A stretch of DNA of 64,000 nt from Celoporthe dispersa (Eukaryota > Ascomycota > Sordariomycetes > Diaporthales > Cryphonectriaceae): positions 4,264,001 to 4,328,000 of the forward strand of contig WAID01000007.1 in assembly GCA_016584495.1 (NCBI GenBank). The letters run 5' to 3'. The translations under genes were made by a program, and so were the position numbers. Position 1 is the first letter of the stretch, and each line of letters starts with the position of its first letter. A model generated the notes under the pieces. It did no database searches, was not told the origin of the DNA, and saw only the letters and a program-made list of their open reading frames with translations. This document shows, piece after piece, positions 11,469 to 22,968 of the stretch.

Positions 11469-12089
11469 CTATATAGACGACACTCGTGCGCTTGTAGCCA
11501 CTGTTCCGATCCCTGAATTCTCAAACTGTTGCGCCCCCTTCACATCCGAAAGCCAGCTCACCCTCGTCTTGACGAACTGCTCAATAGTCGGTGCCAGCTT
11601 GTTCTCGATCAGGTGGAAGTCGTCAATGGTCCCGATGCGCGTAATGCTCATCCCCGGAAAGCCCGACGACACGCGGTACATAAGCGTGCCGCATGTCGAG
11701 CAGAAGTAATTGGTCATGGTGTTGCCCGATGCGATGGTCTTGCTCTGACTCCACGTCTTGAGGTTATCCCTGCCTCGGACGTGCTTCATGTACGCGTCGT
11801 CAACGACGAAGTTGGACGCAAACATGGAGGCCGTGATCTTGTGGCAGTCGGCGCAGTGGCACACGAAGGTCTTGACTAGTCCGGGGCCTTGGGTTGGCTA
11901 AGAGACGCTGTTAGTCATGTGCTATCGGTCGTCGGACAACATAGGGCATGATCGAGGTGGCTGTCGTGGACTTACAAATACGAGCTGAACAGCGCCGCAG
12001 AAACAAGTGGCGGTTGCTTCGGTTTCTGTCGTCCAGCCGTCTTGGGTCTGGTTGGCGAGAGGGAATTGGGGCTTGGACTCGGTGGCCAT
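11469..12089 (-). CDS. GFA/CENP-V domain protein (glutathione-dependent formaldehyde-activating-like)
   Basis: Two exons separated by an intron near 11900-11974 give about 180 residues from the Met at 12089 (MATESKPQFP). The zinc-binding cysteine framework of the GFA family is complete: CFCGAVQ in exon 1, CHCADCHKITASMFAS early in exon 2, and NYFCSTCGTLMYR further on. These cysteines bind two zinc ions in the beta-tent fold. Fungal members are usually cytosolic and are annotated as S-hydroxymethylglutathione synthases, though many are poorly characterised, so a role in aldehyde handling is only inferred. No lesion seen. Confidence 0.85.
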
Positions 12090-13363
12090 GATGATGTTGA
12101 AATCGTATGTTGTTTGTGATGATTAACTAGGAGGGTTGTCTTTTTAGATACAGACAGAGGATATCGGGAATGCTGATGACAATCCGGAGCAGTCGCTCTC
12201 TTAAATATCCAAAACATAAACCGTGCTAATATAGGGCAGTCGGGAAGCACGGCATAAAGCGTTGGCGGACTATCTACCTTCGACTAGTATGTAAGCTGCT
12301 GTATACCTAAGCCAGCACCCTGACCAGTGACGACATACCCAGTAGCCAATATTATTAAGGAGAAGCTTAGTAACGGGCTAGGGGCTTCATTCTCCCGCCA
12401 TAAGTGACCAGCATAGTCGGCAGCTAGAGTGCTGACTCAGGCCTAGGAGTAATATAAGCATTCAAACTCGCGGGTTTAATATCTAGCGGGTATGAGAAGG
12501 GCTTAATCATTAATTTTCTGCTCCACCATACTCTTTTGATGATCCAATGGCTTTATGCAGGGATTTAGGAGGCGCTGCAGTCTTGTAGTGCTTCGCTCAT
12601 GGTATTGCAAGCACTGCCAATTGGCAATATGGTTGTCCAACATGCAGGTTACAGAACAGCTTAGGCAAAACATATAGCCGTATCTGCCAATATATTATGC
12701 ATGAAAAAAGACAGAATTTTCAGGTGATTATAGATGACATGTCGGCGATACATGTCACCGAGTTGGAAGTGGCAGTCTGCTGCTCACTCGTGCACGATTT
12801 CACTCCCTCTTACAACCTCTCACCCTGTCACTCAGTATTATCAAAAAAAAAAAAAAGCATGCTACTAGTGGACTATATTGCAAGTGTAAGGACATCCCGG
12901 TGAGCACACATGTCTGAGCTCCACCAAAGTCATTTATGGATGCATCAGTCCACCGCAGCCGGACAATGAACGCGATCCCATCATACTCAGTGTGTTAAAA
13001 ACTCGGCCAGATCCCAAACATCTCCTTGAGGGCCAATGTCTCGCATCGCCAATATAGGCTGCGTGGTAAGCATGTAGCAATGATGAGTGCTGCACCCTGA
13101 CCATATGGATTAATCAAGGAAGAGCCAGTCTTTATCTGGAAAGACTGAATACCTAGCTACATCAAGGACAAGACAAGAGTGCGTTTTCGCTGCCAGGATG
13201 TGCAGAGTTGAATTGATTATAGCCACATGACAAGCTAAGAACTGACGAGAATGATATTTAGGTACGGTGACAAGAGCCCGAAATGCCACTGCTTCGCCTC
13301 TTTCCACCTCAGGCTCTTAGGTAAGCCAGCGAAAACAGATACAGACGTAGCCCGGTGCTCCCT
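12090..13363. other. Intergenic stretch
   Basis: About 1.3 kb without a supportable gene. It contains an A13 run near 12844-12856 and short random open frames only. Confidence 0.4.
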
Positions 13364-15691
13364 TTAGCCCCATAAGAAGTTCAACTTGCGCCAGCCGTGC
13401 TTGGGTGCTGCTGGCGGTTCCGGGTTGTCGTTCGCAACATCGATGAAGGGCCGAATCGGAATTTCCTAGAGCGGTATGATGTGGGTTCCCTTCCAGAACT
13501 TATAGCCAAAGTACAGGCAAAGAATGATAGGGATATTAACATACGACGAGACGAAGGTCTGCGTACTCCAGTGGCTGTGCATGAACGTCGTATATCCACC
13601 GGTCAGAAGAATGACGACGAACGAGATCAGAGCGAGCCACGCAGCATAGGGCTGGAACAGGCCCTTCCACGGGAGCTCGCTGCGATCGATCCCCTGAGCC
13701 TTGCAGCCGTAGTAGAAGCGGAGATAAACGATGCAAATGTTGATCTAGTTCACCATCGCCGTGACTGAGCACAGATCTCGCAGCCACGTAAAGGCAGTGC
13801 TGGCGCCGTTCGACAGGGCCATGTAACCTATACATACCCACAGGCCCATGAAGAGAACGGCAACATACTAGTCCCCTGGTCAGCTACTGTTCTACACCGA
13901 GACGGGCGGGTGCTTGTTAAAGCATGCTAACCGGAGTTTGCATCCTGTTCATCTTCAAGAAGATTTGAGGGGCGTGCTTCTCCCGGGCCATTCCGTACAA
14001 CGTTCGGGATGACCCGAGAAGATTACCGTTGCCTGCACTCCACGCGGAGGTGAGGACGACAGCGTTGATGATAGATGGGACGACTTTAACACCCGATCGG
14101 CGGGCAGCGATGACGAAAGGAGACTCCGACGCGGTTCCGCTGCTGTTGAGGAGACTCGAATCGTTCGACGGCACTAGCATACCGACAAAGAAGATGCTCA
14201 ACACTGAAGCCTGCCATTCAGTCTTATATCTGCTCCAGACTTTCCGAGGTGATCCATCCACATACCGTAGAACAGGGCGACCCGCCAGAAAATTCTCTTG
14301 GCGGCGATAGGGATATTCCAGCGAGGCGCTTTGGTCTCTGCTGCCGCCATAGAAATCGCCTCGATGCCCCTGCTCGTTATTAGAACATGATCCCGAGATA
14401 CCAAGAGGGACCTATGAGGATCATTGGCCGCTCAACCGCTTGGGAGAAGAAAAAGAAAAAGGAAGCTTCTTTTCGCTACTTACGCGAAAGAATACACAGC
14501 GTTGCTAAAGGTTGTCCAGAAGCCCAGAAACCTCCCCAGGGATCCCGGAACCCCTAGATAATGCACAAGTGGACCGGGGTTGCGCCAGTACCGGAAGCCG
14601 ATAACATCGTGGTCTGGACCACCACCACAAACCAGAACCAGAGCCTGTGATGATGTACATATTAGTCCTGCCGTATGCCATCCTCGTTATAAGAACGAGA
14701 TAGACACATTGACTGCGGGAAAACAGGGTCCGGAAATGGCACGCACCATGAGGTTTAAACCCACGATCAGCAGGATTTTTAAGGTAGCAAACGTGAATTC
14801 CAACTCTCCATAGACTCTGACAAACAGCAAGTTCGAAATGATTACCAGACCGCCGAAAAGCGTAATCCACGCAGCGGCAGTTGTTGAGGAGTCCCAGAAC
14901 GATACAATGACGGCTGCGGCAGTCATCTCAGCGGGCAGCGAGATGATACAGGCATAGATAAAGTTCCAGCCCTGCGCGAACGAGAGGGTTGGATCGACAA
15001 AGTATTCGGCATGCCGGATGATGCCTCCGCTGAGAGGCAGAAGGGCGCTGTGACGACACAAGATGTTAAGACCTCCGATCAAATGAGGTCTGCTCGGGGA
15101 GGTTGTCAAACGAGAACGTAATTACCTCAGTTCCGCGATCGACATGACCACTCCCACCACTAGAACCCCAACAAAGACATAACCGAGACTTTACATAATT
15201 AGCAACGGCCGGGTGGTGTCTGCCATCGTGCTCGGAGCCGACAGTGGCAGCAGTGAGGATGTGGCAAGGACATGAGGTGCGCGTGAGCAGGAGTAAACGT
15301 ACAGCGCACCAAGAGGGCCACCGGCTTGAATCGCACTGCCTGATCCGAGGAAGAGTCCCTAGAGACGGAGGTCAGCGAGGCGGATATCAAGGTGGACTCG
15401 TCTGGGACAGCCAACATACTGTACCTATCGTACCAGCCAGAGCGATCATCTGAATGTGTCTTTGAGCAAGGCCCTGCCTAACCCAGGATTTCTGATCAGC
15501 CCATCTTCTTCCCTGGTGGCATGACAGCGGCCCGAAGAAGCTTGAAGTACCCACCTCAGCTCTTGAATTTCCCCAAGAACTTCTCGCTCCCCGGCCTTGC
15601 AGACGTGACCCTCATCTTGGGATACTGGTCTTGCCTCGATATCCATCCCGGAACCCGCTGCCTTTTCATTTGTGCCTGGCTTTTCAGACAT
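13364..15691 (-). pseudogene. APC-family amino acid/GABA permease with an in-frame stop
   Basis: About seven exons reconstruct a 12-TM permease of roughly 500 residues. Recognisable in order: cytoplasmic N-terminus MSEKPGTNEK, the family entry QRHIQMIALAGTIG with GLFLGSGSAI in the next exon, PLSGGIIRHAEYFVDP, GWNFIYACIISLPAEM, FYVLSIFFVGMLVPSND, SAWSAGNGNLLGSSRTLYG, and the C-terminal YLRFYYGCKAQGI. It would import an amino acid or a related amine with protons; substrate unclear. A TAG at 13745-13747 sits in the VTAMVN-INICIVYLRFYY segment where relatives usually have Trp, consistent with TGG to TAG. It removes the last two or three TM segments. No splice choice removes the stop without also deleting conserved TM sequence. 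It is either a pseudogene or a sequencing error. Confidence 0.75.
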
Positions 15692-16386
15692 ATTGAGCTC
15701 GGGTGACTATATCGGATCAAATACAGAAGATACGGAGTAGGGGCTGTCAAGCCCCAGTGCTCTTTGAACGGAACTTATTCTGCCTTTTGAATGCTATGTG
15801 GTGGCTGGAGGACGCGAAATCAAAGCCGCTACCGGCTATTCTGTCCATTCGCCTTATCTCGTTGATAGAACCCCCAGGAAGATGCGATCCTAGGGTCTAG
15901 CAGAATCCCAGATAGGCGCAACCGCAAAATTGTTAGTATACCAAGCACATATTGCGGACGTGCAACTCATGGAGGAACTTATGCCACTAGTTTTACTATA
16001 CCGCGGTTGCGGGACTAAAACCATGGGCAAGGACTGGTCCCGAGTTGGGATGAGTGAGCATGTGGCTTCTGATGGAGGAGAGATTTAAATCCGTGGGGGT
16101 TGAACGACGGAGAATTCACGAGCGACGGGAAATTCTGCTCACCCCCTGCTTGTATGCACGGATTGGTGAGCGACGGAGGAGAAAACGACCTGGACCGAGC
16201 TCGATACTACATAAAATGTGGGCGTGGGCGCCAAGACGAAGACATGACACGAGGTGGAGGTGGACTCGTAGAAGTGCTCGTGGGACAATCCTCCCGAGGA
16301 ATGGTGACCTCTCAGCCAGTCCTAGGCAGTGGATTATTTGCATTTATTATTATAATTAGGTGCCTTCTCTAAGGTGAGGCTGCTCG
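15692..16386. other. Intergenic
   Basis: Upstream region of the permease and downstream region of the zinc-cluster regulator (both minus strand). No gene recognised. Confidence 0.4.
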
Positions 16387-18283
16387 TCAGAACAATAGAA
16401 GACCTTGATACTTGCTCCACACTAGTTCTTCCCAATTTACATGCTCCCCGTGGTTAGCCCTCCGCCAAAACTCATCCAGAAGCCGGTGAGCCGTGAAGAT
16501 ATTCCCAAAGCCGATGGTAGTCTCTATCACGTTCAGCCTGTATTCTACGGTCAGACGACTTGCTTTGGTAACACTGCCCACTCCCGCCATGAATAGAGGA
16601 AATAACAGGTGTGCCTCCATCTCCGACCCTGGCCTGATGAGCGATAGGGCTGAGAGGATTTGATCCGATGCCTTCTTGATCTTCGGGTCGTCAGTTTCCG
16701 GCTGCCTCGTCACTTGTTGTAGGCGCATCATGGCCGCCCATTGCACCGCGAACCGCTCGGGCTTCGGTCACACTTCGGGATCGGTCTGCGACATCGCAAA
16801 CCAATGGCTGCCAGCTCTGGAGCTCGAGCTCTATAGCCTCGGCCTCGGCCTTCAGTTCGGCGAGTTCATCCACCTTCATCTTGCGACGACGAGCAGCGAG
16901 TTGGTTGATTCGGGCCAGAGACTCGTATAGGCTAGCTGATATCCCGAACAGCGGATGGATATTAGGCCCTGGCCCTTGATCTTTACCGTGCCCAAATAGC
17001 CGTAAACGGCCCCGGAAGAGGCCGGGCACGCCTTTCGAGGTAACAGATGTGATGCAAGAGAGATAATTGTACATTTCGATCATTGCGTGTACTGTTGGCT
17101 CTATGATGTAGTTCTCGAATTCCAGCTGAGCGAGAAGCGCCTTTGCCCCATGTAAATGCAGGAGCCATTTCCTGGAATTTCCCGCACAGAGCTGATTTGT
17201 GTTCAGCATCATGATCGGCACCCGGACAAAGATGGTTTTGGATTTTGGGTGTCTTTACAACTTACTTCTGCCAAGCACAGAAAAAGAGTAGCTACGAGGG
17301 CCCATGTGCAGTTTTCAGACGTCTCCAGCAAAGCCATCAGGCCTGAAAGAGCTCGGCTGCGGGCAACACAGAGATCATGCTCGAAGACAGGATAGACTTT
17401 GGAGAGATGACAAGCCGAGAGCGCAACCAGAGAATCACGAATGGTGCTGTTCTCTAATGCCATTGGGGCGATGAAACGTAGGATGGGGTTCGCCGTGTCC
17501 TCCACAACGGCCATAGAACGTGAGACAGACTGCAAGAAGTGGTTGAGGAGATACCTCTCCCCTATCTTCCAGTTCTGTAGCGACTGGGCCGTAATACCGG
17601 TCAAGTTGTTGAGTGCAGTAGACGGGAGGAACGTGGCCAGAGCGACATCATCCGTATTGTCGGTAATATGGCCCAAATCCATCATCGCTGCGGTGGAATT
17701 GCCGAGACTGGCCGTTCTGAGAGTCTCGACTTGATTGTCTGTCTCGATCAGCGCCAGCCAGTCCGAGAACGTCGACAGCCGTGATGCCAGCGGGTGATCT
17801 CCAGCTGCCACCCAAGCACGAAACGCGTTCGGACCTCAGGAATGATTCTGATGCGGACGTCGCCTGTTGAGGGTCTGACTCAGGATCGTCGCTGTCCCCA
17901 TTTTTACCTCTCTTTTCGTAGACGTTGGTACAATACTGGAGCGGCTGGATGCACATCAAGCGAAGGCGGTCGCAGTCGGTGCATACTGGCTGCTTCTCGT
18001 CACACTTTTTGCGTCTCCGGCGACAGCTCAGGCAGCCAGTCACCGATTTCGTGTGCTTGGTCTTTGTTCTTAATTGGCGTGTAGGTGTTTAACAAGCAGC
18101 GGTATTTGAGCTGTGACGCTGCGGGGGGCGCAGAAGAGATGACCCGCCTGCATTATTCCTAATGCTGTGGACATCGTAACGGCAGGGCAGCGATAGCCTC
18201 TGGCAGCGGGCACAGGGGTTCTCTTTACTGCACAGCGTCTTGATTGACTTGCATTTTTGGCAAGCTGTACCTTTTCGACCCAT
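16387..18283 (-). CDS. Fungal transcription factor with two tandem Zn2Cys6 clusters and a Fungal_trans_2-type domain
   Basis: Exon 1 (18283-18144) starts MGRKGTACQKCKSIKTLC and holds a complete Zn2Cys6 pattern (C-x2-C-x6-C-x5-C-x2-C-x6-C). After an intron at about 18069-18143 a second, canonical cluster follows: TGCLSCRRRRKKCDEK with CTDCDRLRLMC. The second cluster has no in-frame ATG after the nearest stop, so exon 1 is needed to supply the start. An intron of about 65 nt near 17840-17910 joins YEKRG to PNAFRAW. The middle region (LFLCLAE | LCAGNSRKWLLHLHGAKALL) and the end (LLFPLFMAGVGSV and LLDEFWRRAN) match the Fungal_trans_2 domain of nuclear zinc-cluster activators. Near 16750-16800 the frame changes before ERFAVQWAAMM: either a very short intron (about 41 nt) or a one-base frameshift. 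The adjacent APC permease on the same strand is a possible target, by inference only. Confidence 0.75.
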
Positions 18284-18640
18284 CTCAAGTATCCTAAGCG
18301 ACGGGAAGAAAACCTGGAAAATGTGACATGAGGCGAAATGGGGTTAGTTTGGTCTCTGCTCATCCACGGCGGCCGTGTACGATATCAAGATACGTAAGCC
18401 GTCGTTTTGTTATCGGCGTAATACTCGAATTGCTTACTTAACCAATCTTAGCTAATAAACCATAACTAAGAGTGCCATCTAGTTAGACACTATAAGAAAC
18501 GCCTTATATAGAAGGCTCTCGAAAAGGAACTTAGAGAAATAGACTTAGAATCCGATACTAAAGACGAAGCCTATGATAAGCGCGAACATAATTGTAATAC
18601 GCATTGCAGCGATCCTAAGACCCTTAAATATATAAATGAA
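18284..18640. other. Upstream region of the regulator
   Basis: Promoter side of the zinc-cluster gene. From about 18440 it is AT-rich with a Glu/Lys-rich plus-strand frame that I could not assign to any family. Confidence 0.3.
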
Positions 18641-18850
18641 AGCTTGTCTTCTCACATTGGCTCGGTGAAAAGCAATATAAGGCACTCTGAGCCAGCCGCC
18701 GGTATCTCAGGAATGATCAAAGCCATCCAATCACTCGAGCGAGACATCAATCCAGAGGACCCAACGTTCGAGAACCCTAACCCAAGATATCGACTTTGCT
18801 ATATCAAGCCTCTTGCCCTACCAAACGGCAATCTCATGACAACAGGGGCT
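18641..18850 (+). pseudogene. Relic of a polyketide synthase ketosynthase domain
   Basis: About 65 residues match the C-terminal half of a fungal KS domain: IGSVKSNIRHSEPAAGISGM is the region around the second catalytic histidine (usual form GSVKSNIGHSEPAAG), then IKAIQSLERDI and PTFENPNP, usual before the KS end. The Gly before His is replaced by Arg and the sequence becomes unlike a KS after about residue 65. No active-site Cys block (TACSSS) lies upstream and no acyltransferase downstream. This is an orphan fragment of a lost or rearranged PKS, unrelated in position to the PKS at the right edge. Confidence 0.75.
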
Positions 18851-19008
18851 TCTGTGAAAAGTAAGCGTGAATTTCCTATTTCCATTCTAGACTTTCGCCC
18901 CCAAGGTTCTCCTAACTCTCGATAGACAACTTTAATAAATCCCCCCTCCCTTCACCCCTTTTTTTCGCCCCTTCCCTTCTTTTCCTCGTTACCCCGGATA
19001 GACTCGGT

Positions 19009-19492
19009 TCACGGACACACCTGTCCATACGCCCCACCGCTTATCCCCATGACCGGTCCGCAGCACTGCGGGCTCCCATTCTCGTCAAACAGAGGGACGG
19101 TGTAGGCCGGGCTCTGTCCCAGACAGACGCTCTTGGCGTTAGTTACTACCGCGGGATCGATCTGGTAGACCGTGGTGGGCGGGGGGCAGGCTGGTAGCCG
19201 GATGAACTGGTCAGCGAAAGGTGGTGCAACCGCCAAGGAAACGGGGAGGGGCTTGAGATTAAGACTGGCGAGGAGGCGGCGGCGGCGGCGGCGGAGGAGG
19301 AGGAGGAGGAGGAGGAGGAGGAGGAGGAGGAGGAGGAGGACCCGCATTGATAGGGATCGTGGAGCCACTGCAGCCGGGACCCCAGGGTTTTCCGCCCATC
19401 AGCATGTTAAAGCCATTAGTCCAGCAGACCTTGATAGCCAAGCCCAGGTGTGCGGCGGCCAGTGCCGTGGTGAAAATGGACGACGGTTTCAT
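19009..19492 (-). CDS. Small secreted polyproline/Cys protein, frame broken at the proline tract
   Basis: The start at 19492 gives a signal peptide (MKPSSIFTTALAAAHLGLA) and a short head KVCWTNGFNMLMGGKPWGPGC, then a run of more than 20 prolines encoded by a CCT/CCG tract. That frame stops just after the tract. Another frame continues with secreted-protein character: FIRLPACPPPTTVYQIDP, SVCLGQSPAYTVPLFDENG, QCCGPVMGISGGAYGQVCP to the stop at 19009. I found no intron with matching phase, so a length error or a real slippage at the repeat is the likeliest link. The whole would be about 140 residues with around eight cysteines. Function unknown. Confidence 0.5.
19270..19338 (+). repeat. (GGC/GGA)n trinucleotide tract
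   Basis: About 23 consecutive GGC or GGA units on the plus strand, which encode the polyproline run of the minus-strand secreted protein. A tract of this kind is prone to length change; the two sides read in different frames. Confidence 0.9.
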
Positions 19493-20281
19493 GGCGTTTC
19501 CTGTATTGAGCTATTGTGATGTATATAATTGGAAGAGTCGTGCTGGACCTGTTAGGGTGTCCGAGGCGAATATGGACGAGCAAACTGTTGATAAGAGGGG
19601 CTTCAATTCGTACTTATGAACACGGCAGTACAGTGGAGCGCCGAGAGTATATGGATACCGAGAACCAAATATGCCCCTGATGAAACCAGATGAGTCGGGT
19701 ATCTGCTTCTGTATCAAGCATCCGCTTTCGTGATAAGCCTGTGTCTCGGAAAACTTGCTTTTCCAGTTGTGACACACTGCGTTCAGCCTCAAGTCAAGAT
19801 CTACTGAGAGTATAGTTGTATGATGACGATATCAATACAGGATATCCTGTTCGAGAACGTATGGATTTTTTAATAGTCTTGTATAGTATCGAGACTGAGA
19901 CAAACCGGTATAGCCGCAACCGTCTTCGAAGGCGTTTCGGGATGAATCTTAACGCGATCGATCAGCCTTTTCTATAAGCAAAGACTCCTTTCTTTCAATA
20001 AATAGTACCAAATTCGTAGATATGGCTTTGAAAGTCTAGATAGCGGAGAAGCTATGCAGCGCTAATTTCGAGCAATGACGCTCGCAACTGAAACACTCGA
20101 GGATATCCCGAATTGCTTCAGCTCATTGCAATTCGCACAGTGAACAAGGCCGGAGCTCGCTCTAAATGAAATATAAGAGTAACAAAGGCGTCCGACCATT
20201 CTTCAATAGCCCCGAACTAGATCACCCAAAAACAAGTTTTCCTATTTCCCAATATACCCTCTTGAGGACCGGTCACCAGAT
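19493..20281. other. Divergent intergenic region
   Basis: Lies between the starts of two secreted-protein genes (minus at 19492, plus at 20282) and probably carries both promoters. No other gene seen. Confidence 0.4.
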
Positions 20282-22307
20282 ATGAAGCTCCTCACTTCCA
20301 GCTCTCTCTCCTTGGGGTTGGTTCTGACTACCACGTTCATGTACGGTCCCGCGGCTGGTCAGGCAGGCTTGCAAAACCCATTTGGACCCAAGGGAGCCAC
20401 CAGTGGTTCGAGTACGGCCGGCACTGGCTCCCCGGGTCAAGCGGGTTCCCAAAACCCCTTTGGCAACAAGGCTGGCACAGGCGCCGAAGCCAGGGCACAA
20501 GAGGGTAGCTCCGGTGTCCAGAATCCCTTCGGTAGTACAGGAGCTGCCAATGCTGGTCCTAGCTCTAGCGGCCAGCCCGGGACTACTGGCTCCAATGGCC
20601 AAGCCGGAGCCGCAAACTTCCAAAAATCCCTTTGGAACCACTGGGCGTAGCGATGGCGGCGGTGACGGGAAGCCTGGAGCTGGAGCTGGGTCTATGAGTA
20701 ACCACGACTTCCTCGGCGCCGGCGGCACCGGGAGCCAGAACCCCATTGGTAACACCGGTGGCCAGACTGGCAGCGGCGGCCAGGCTGCTGTGTCTCTCGA
20801 GGATGGGACAGGCTGCCCAGCCACCCGTGCTACCGAGCCCGAGATGAGTGACCAATTACCCTATGCCGATGCCCCTACTTGCCCAGATGGTAAGTTTCTG
20901 ACCTCATCTGATACTTAGCATCTGCAGAGCTCGTGCAGCTAAAGCATCTATGGCTTAGGGGATGGCAAGTTATATCAGTGCGACGACGGCGCGACGTTCC
21001 TCATCCAATGCTGCACCCACGGCGCGAAGACAGTGCTCAAGACCTTGGTTGCGCCCAACTTCAAGGGGTGCATGGAGGAATGCGCAAAGACGGATACATG
21101 TAACAGGTCAGTTGCAGATTACCAGATCATGCTTGGGCCGAAGCCCGATCTTCAGCTGAGCTTCTAAAAATCACAAGTGTGCAATTCGTCGCCCACGAAA
21201 AGCCGGGCAACGCGGAACCGCTGCACGAATGCAAGCTCAGCACCGACGGCGGTTTCTCGTCAGCCGTCTGCGGCGCCACCGACATGCATAGCTACGCGTC
21301 TCTAGTTGATCCGCCTCCCATCGACGTGCCCGACACCGCCACAGTGCTCTGCTCAACAGAGTGTCCCTTCGCTGATGGGCAGCAATATACGACCTCCGTT
21401 GGCGAGGTAGGTTGAGAACCGAGGGTGTCCTTTGCGACTATGGGACTGTAGGGGAAGGGATGAGACAGACTGAGACTGACTAATGAGCTATAGGCCTTCG
21501 TTATAGACTGCGGTAAACGCCACGGCACCAGGGTCATCTATCGCGACCGCCAGGCATCTCTCAGCAGCTGCATCAACTCCTGCGGCAAGCTGAATGCATG
21601 CCACAGCGTCGACTATGACGTTCACCGCCAGATTTGTTACTACGGCAACCACCATGGCAAGCCTACCATCGACGCGCCTGGGTTCACCAGCGCCCGCTCC
21701 ATGGGCTGCGCTGGGGCTTGTGGTGGCGGTTGTAGTGGTGGCTGCGGCTGCAGCTACGGCGGCCCCAAAGAGGTATCTATGAGAACTCCCTGATAAATGC
21801 CGAGCGAGCCTCCAACTAACGCCTTGTGGCCGTGTCTAACAGCCTGACTCTGCCTCTCAGCTGCAGGATACCAGTCCCTTTCCGCAGGATGGCACACTTA
21901 TGTCGCCGGCGGACGCCGAAACGCTGTGCCCCGGAGCAACAGGGTCGGTCAAGGAGTTTGGCGGTCGCAGGTTCAAGATATACTGTGAAGAGTTCACGGT
22001 CTGTGCACAGAGCGAGAACATTCGCGGCGGACCCTACGGTCCCAAGACTCTGGATGAGTGCGCAGCGGACTGTGTCGGCGAGCCGCGGTGCCAGGCATTT
22101 GACTATATCGTCAACGGCGGTGAGTTTTTGTCGTTCATTTTCAAAGCTCCCAACCACACTTCTGGTCGTCTGGTGAAAAAGGAAAGTTGGCTGAAACGTA
22201 ATTCTCTTTTAGATCCGACCTTGAAGGAAGGTAGCTGTAACATCCGGAGCTGTGATGGCAGCAACCGAGTGGCTGACAAGAATGGTATTGCATTCGTGCC
22301 TGCATAG
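20282..22307 (+). CDS. Secreted QNPFG-repeat protein with Apple/PAN-like modules (one frameshift)
   Basis: Six exons give about 550 residues. The start at 20282 encodes a signal peptide (MKLLTSSSLSLGLVLTTTF...GPAAG). Residues about 28-160 are a Gly/Ser/Thr-rich region with five imperfect repeats built on QNPFG (the last is QNPIG). Cys-rich modules follow with the fungal Apple/PAN look: YQCDDGATFLIQCC...CMEECAKTDTCNSVQF; AFVIDCGKRHG...SCINSCGKLNACHSVDYD; FKIYCEEFTVCAQSE...DECAADCVGEPRCQAFDYI. The second is followed by a Gly/Cys tract (GACGGGCSGGCGC). Such modules bind proteins or carbohydrates outside the cell. The frame breaks at an A5 run (20622-20626): with A4 the fourth repeat reads FQNPFGTTG and the frame joins the rest. 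All five introns join in phase. Probably a real gene with a one-base error. Confidence 0.7.
20370..20755 (+). repeat. Five degenerate QNPFG-type coding repeats
   Basis: Repeat cores lie near 20370, 20449, 20518, 20620 and 20735, each coding for [LSVF]QNP[FI]G followed by two variable residues and Gly, separated by Gly/Ser/Ala-rich spacers of 20-35 residues. Spacing is irregular, so these are diverged protein repeats and not recent DNA duplications. Confidence 0.75.
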
Positions 22308-22968
22308 AACTTTGTAACCGAGGGTTTATATATACAGAATTGCAACCACTATAGCAGTTATTATGCTTAAGCTGCTTGAAGCTTTTATGATGCAAATACC
22401 ACTGGCTCAACGACTAGAAAGGCGAAAGCGAGTTGAATATCAAAGAATTCTAGGTCAAATGCGTCGCGAGTATAGTTGTAATGAGTACTGCAGTAATCCG
22501 AAGATTTCTAAGAACACAAAGGGTTTATTCTAACAAGTGTGGTGCCAAGTACTCTTCTTATATACGGAAACACAGTTCAATCGAGCTTGCAAGTGTTCAC
22601 TGCCTTTTGAGGCTATTGAAGGTTGGTTGACTTCAATACTTAGATTGACGACTGAAGAGCTATGTACTGTGACATGTCTACTAGTAATGAACGTGTTCTT
22701 ATATATCCAGCCCTCCAGATGTTACAAGATTAAGACTTTCGCAGCCGGCAGGGGGTCTAGAAGAAGTAGGGATAAGTAGTCAAGGCCATCTGCTATGAAA
22801 TCATCTTTACCCAATATTAAGGATATACTAACGACAATATTTGAGGGTGCCTTGATTCGCGAAAGCAAGACGATCTGTGCTATGTACACTATACAAGTAA
22901 GTTGGCTAGTAAGGCTGGGCGCCAGCTAGCCTCAGCAGCTTCTCGGTCATTTCTGGCAACTCAAGCGG
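22308..22968. other. Intergenic, convergent 3' ends
   Basis: AT-rich spacer between the Apple-like protein (+) and the dioxygenase (-); nothing recognised. Confidence 0.4.

Noticed and set aside
18641..18850. KS fragment as an upstream exon of the PKS at the right edge
   Set aside because: It is on the other strand and 43 kb away with many genes between.
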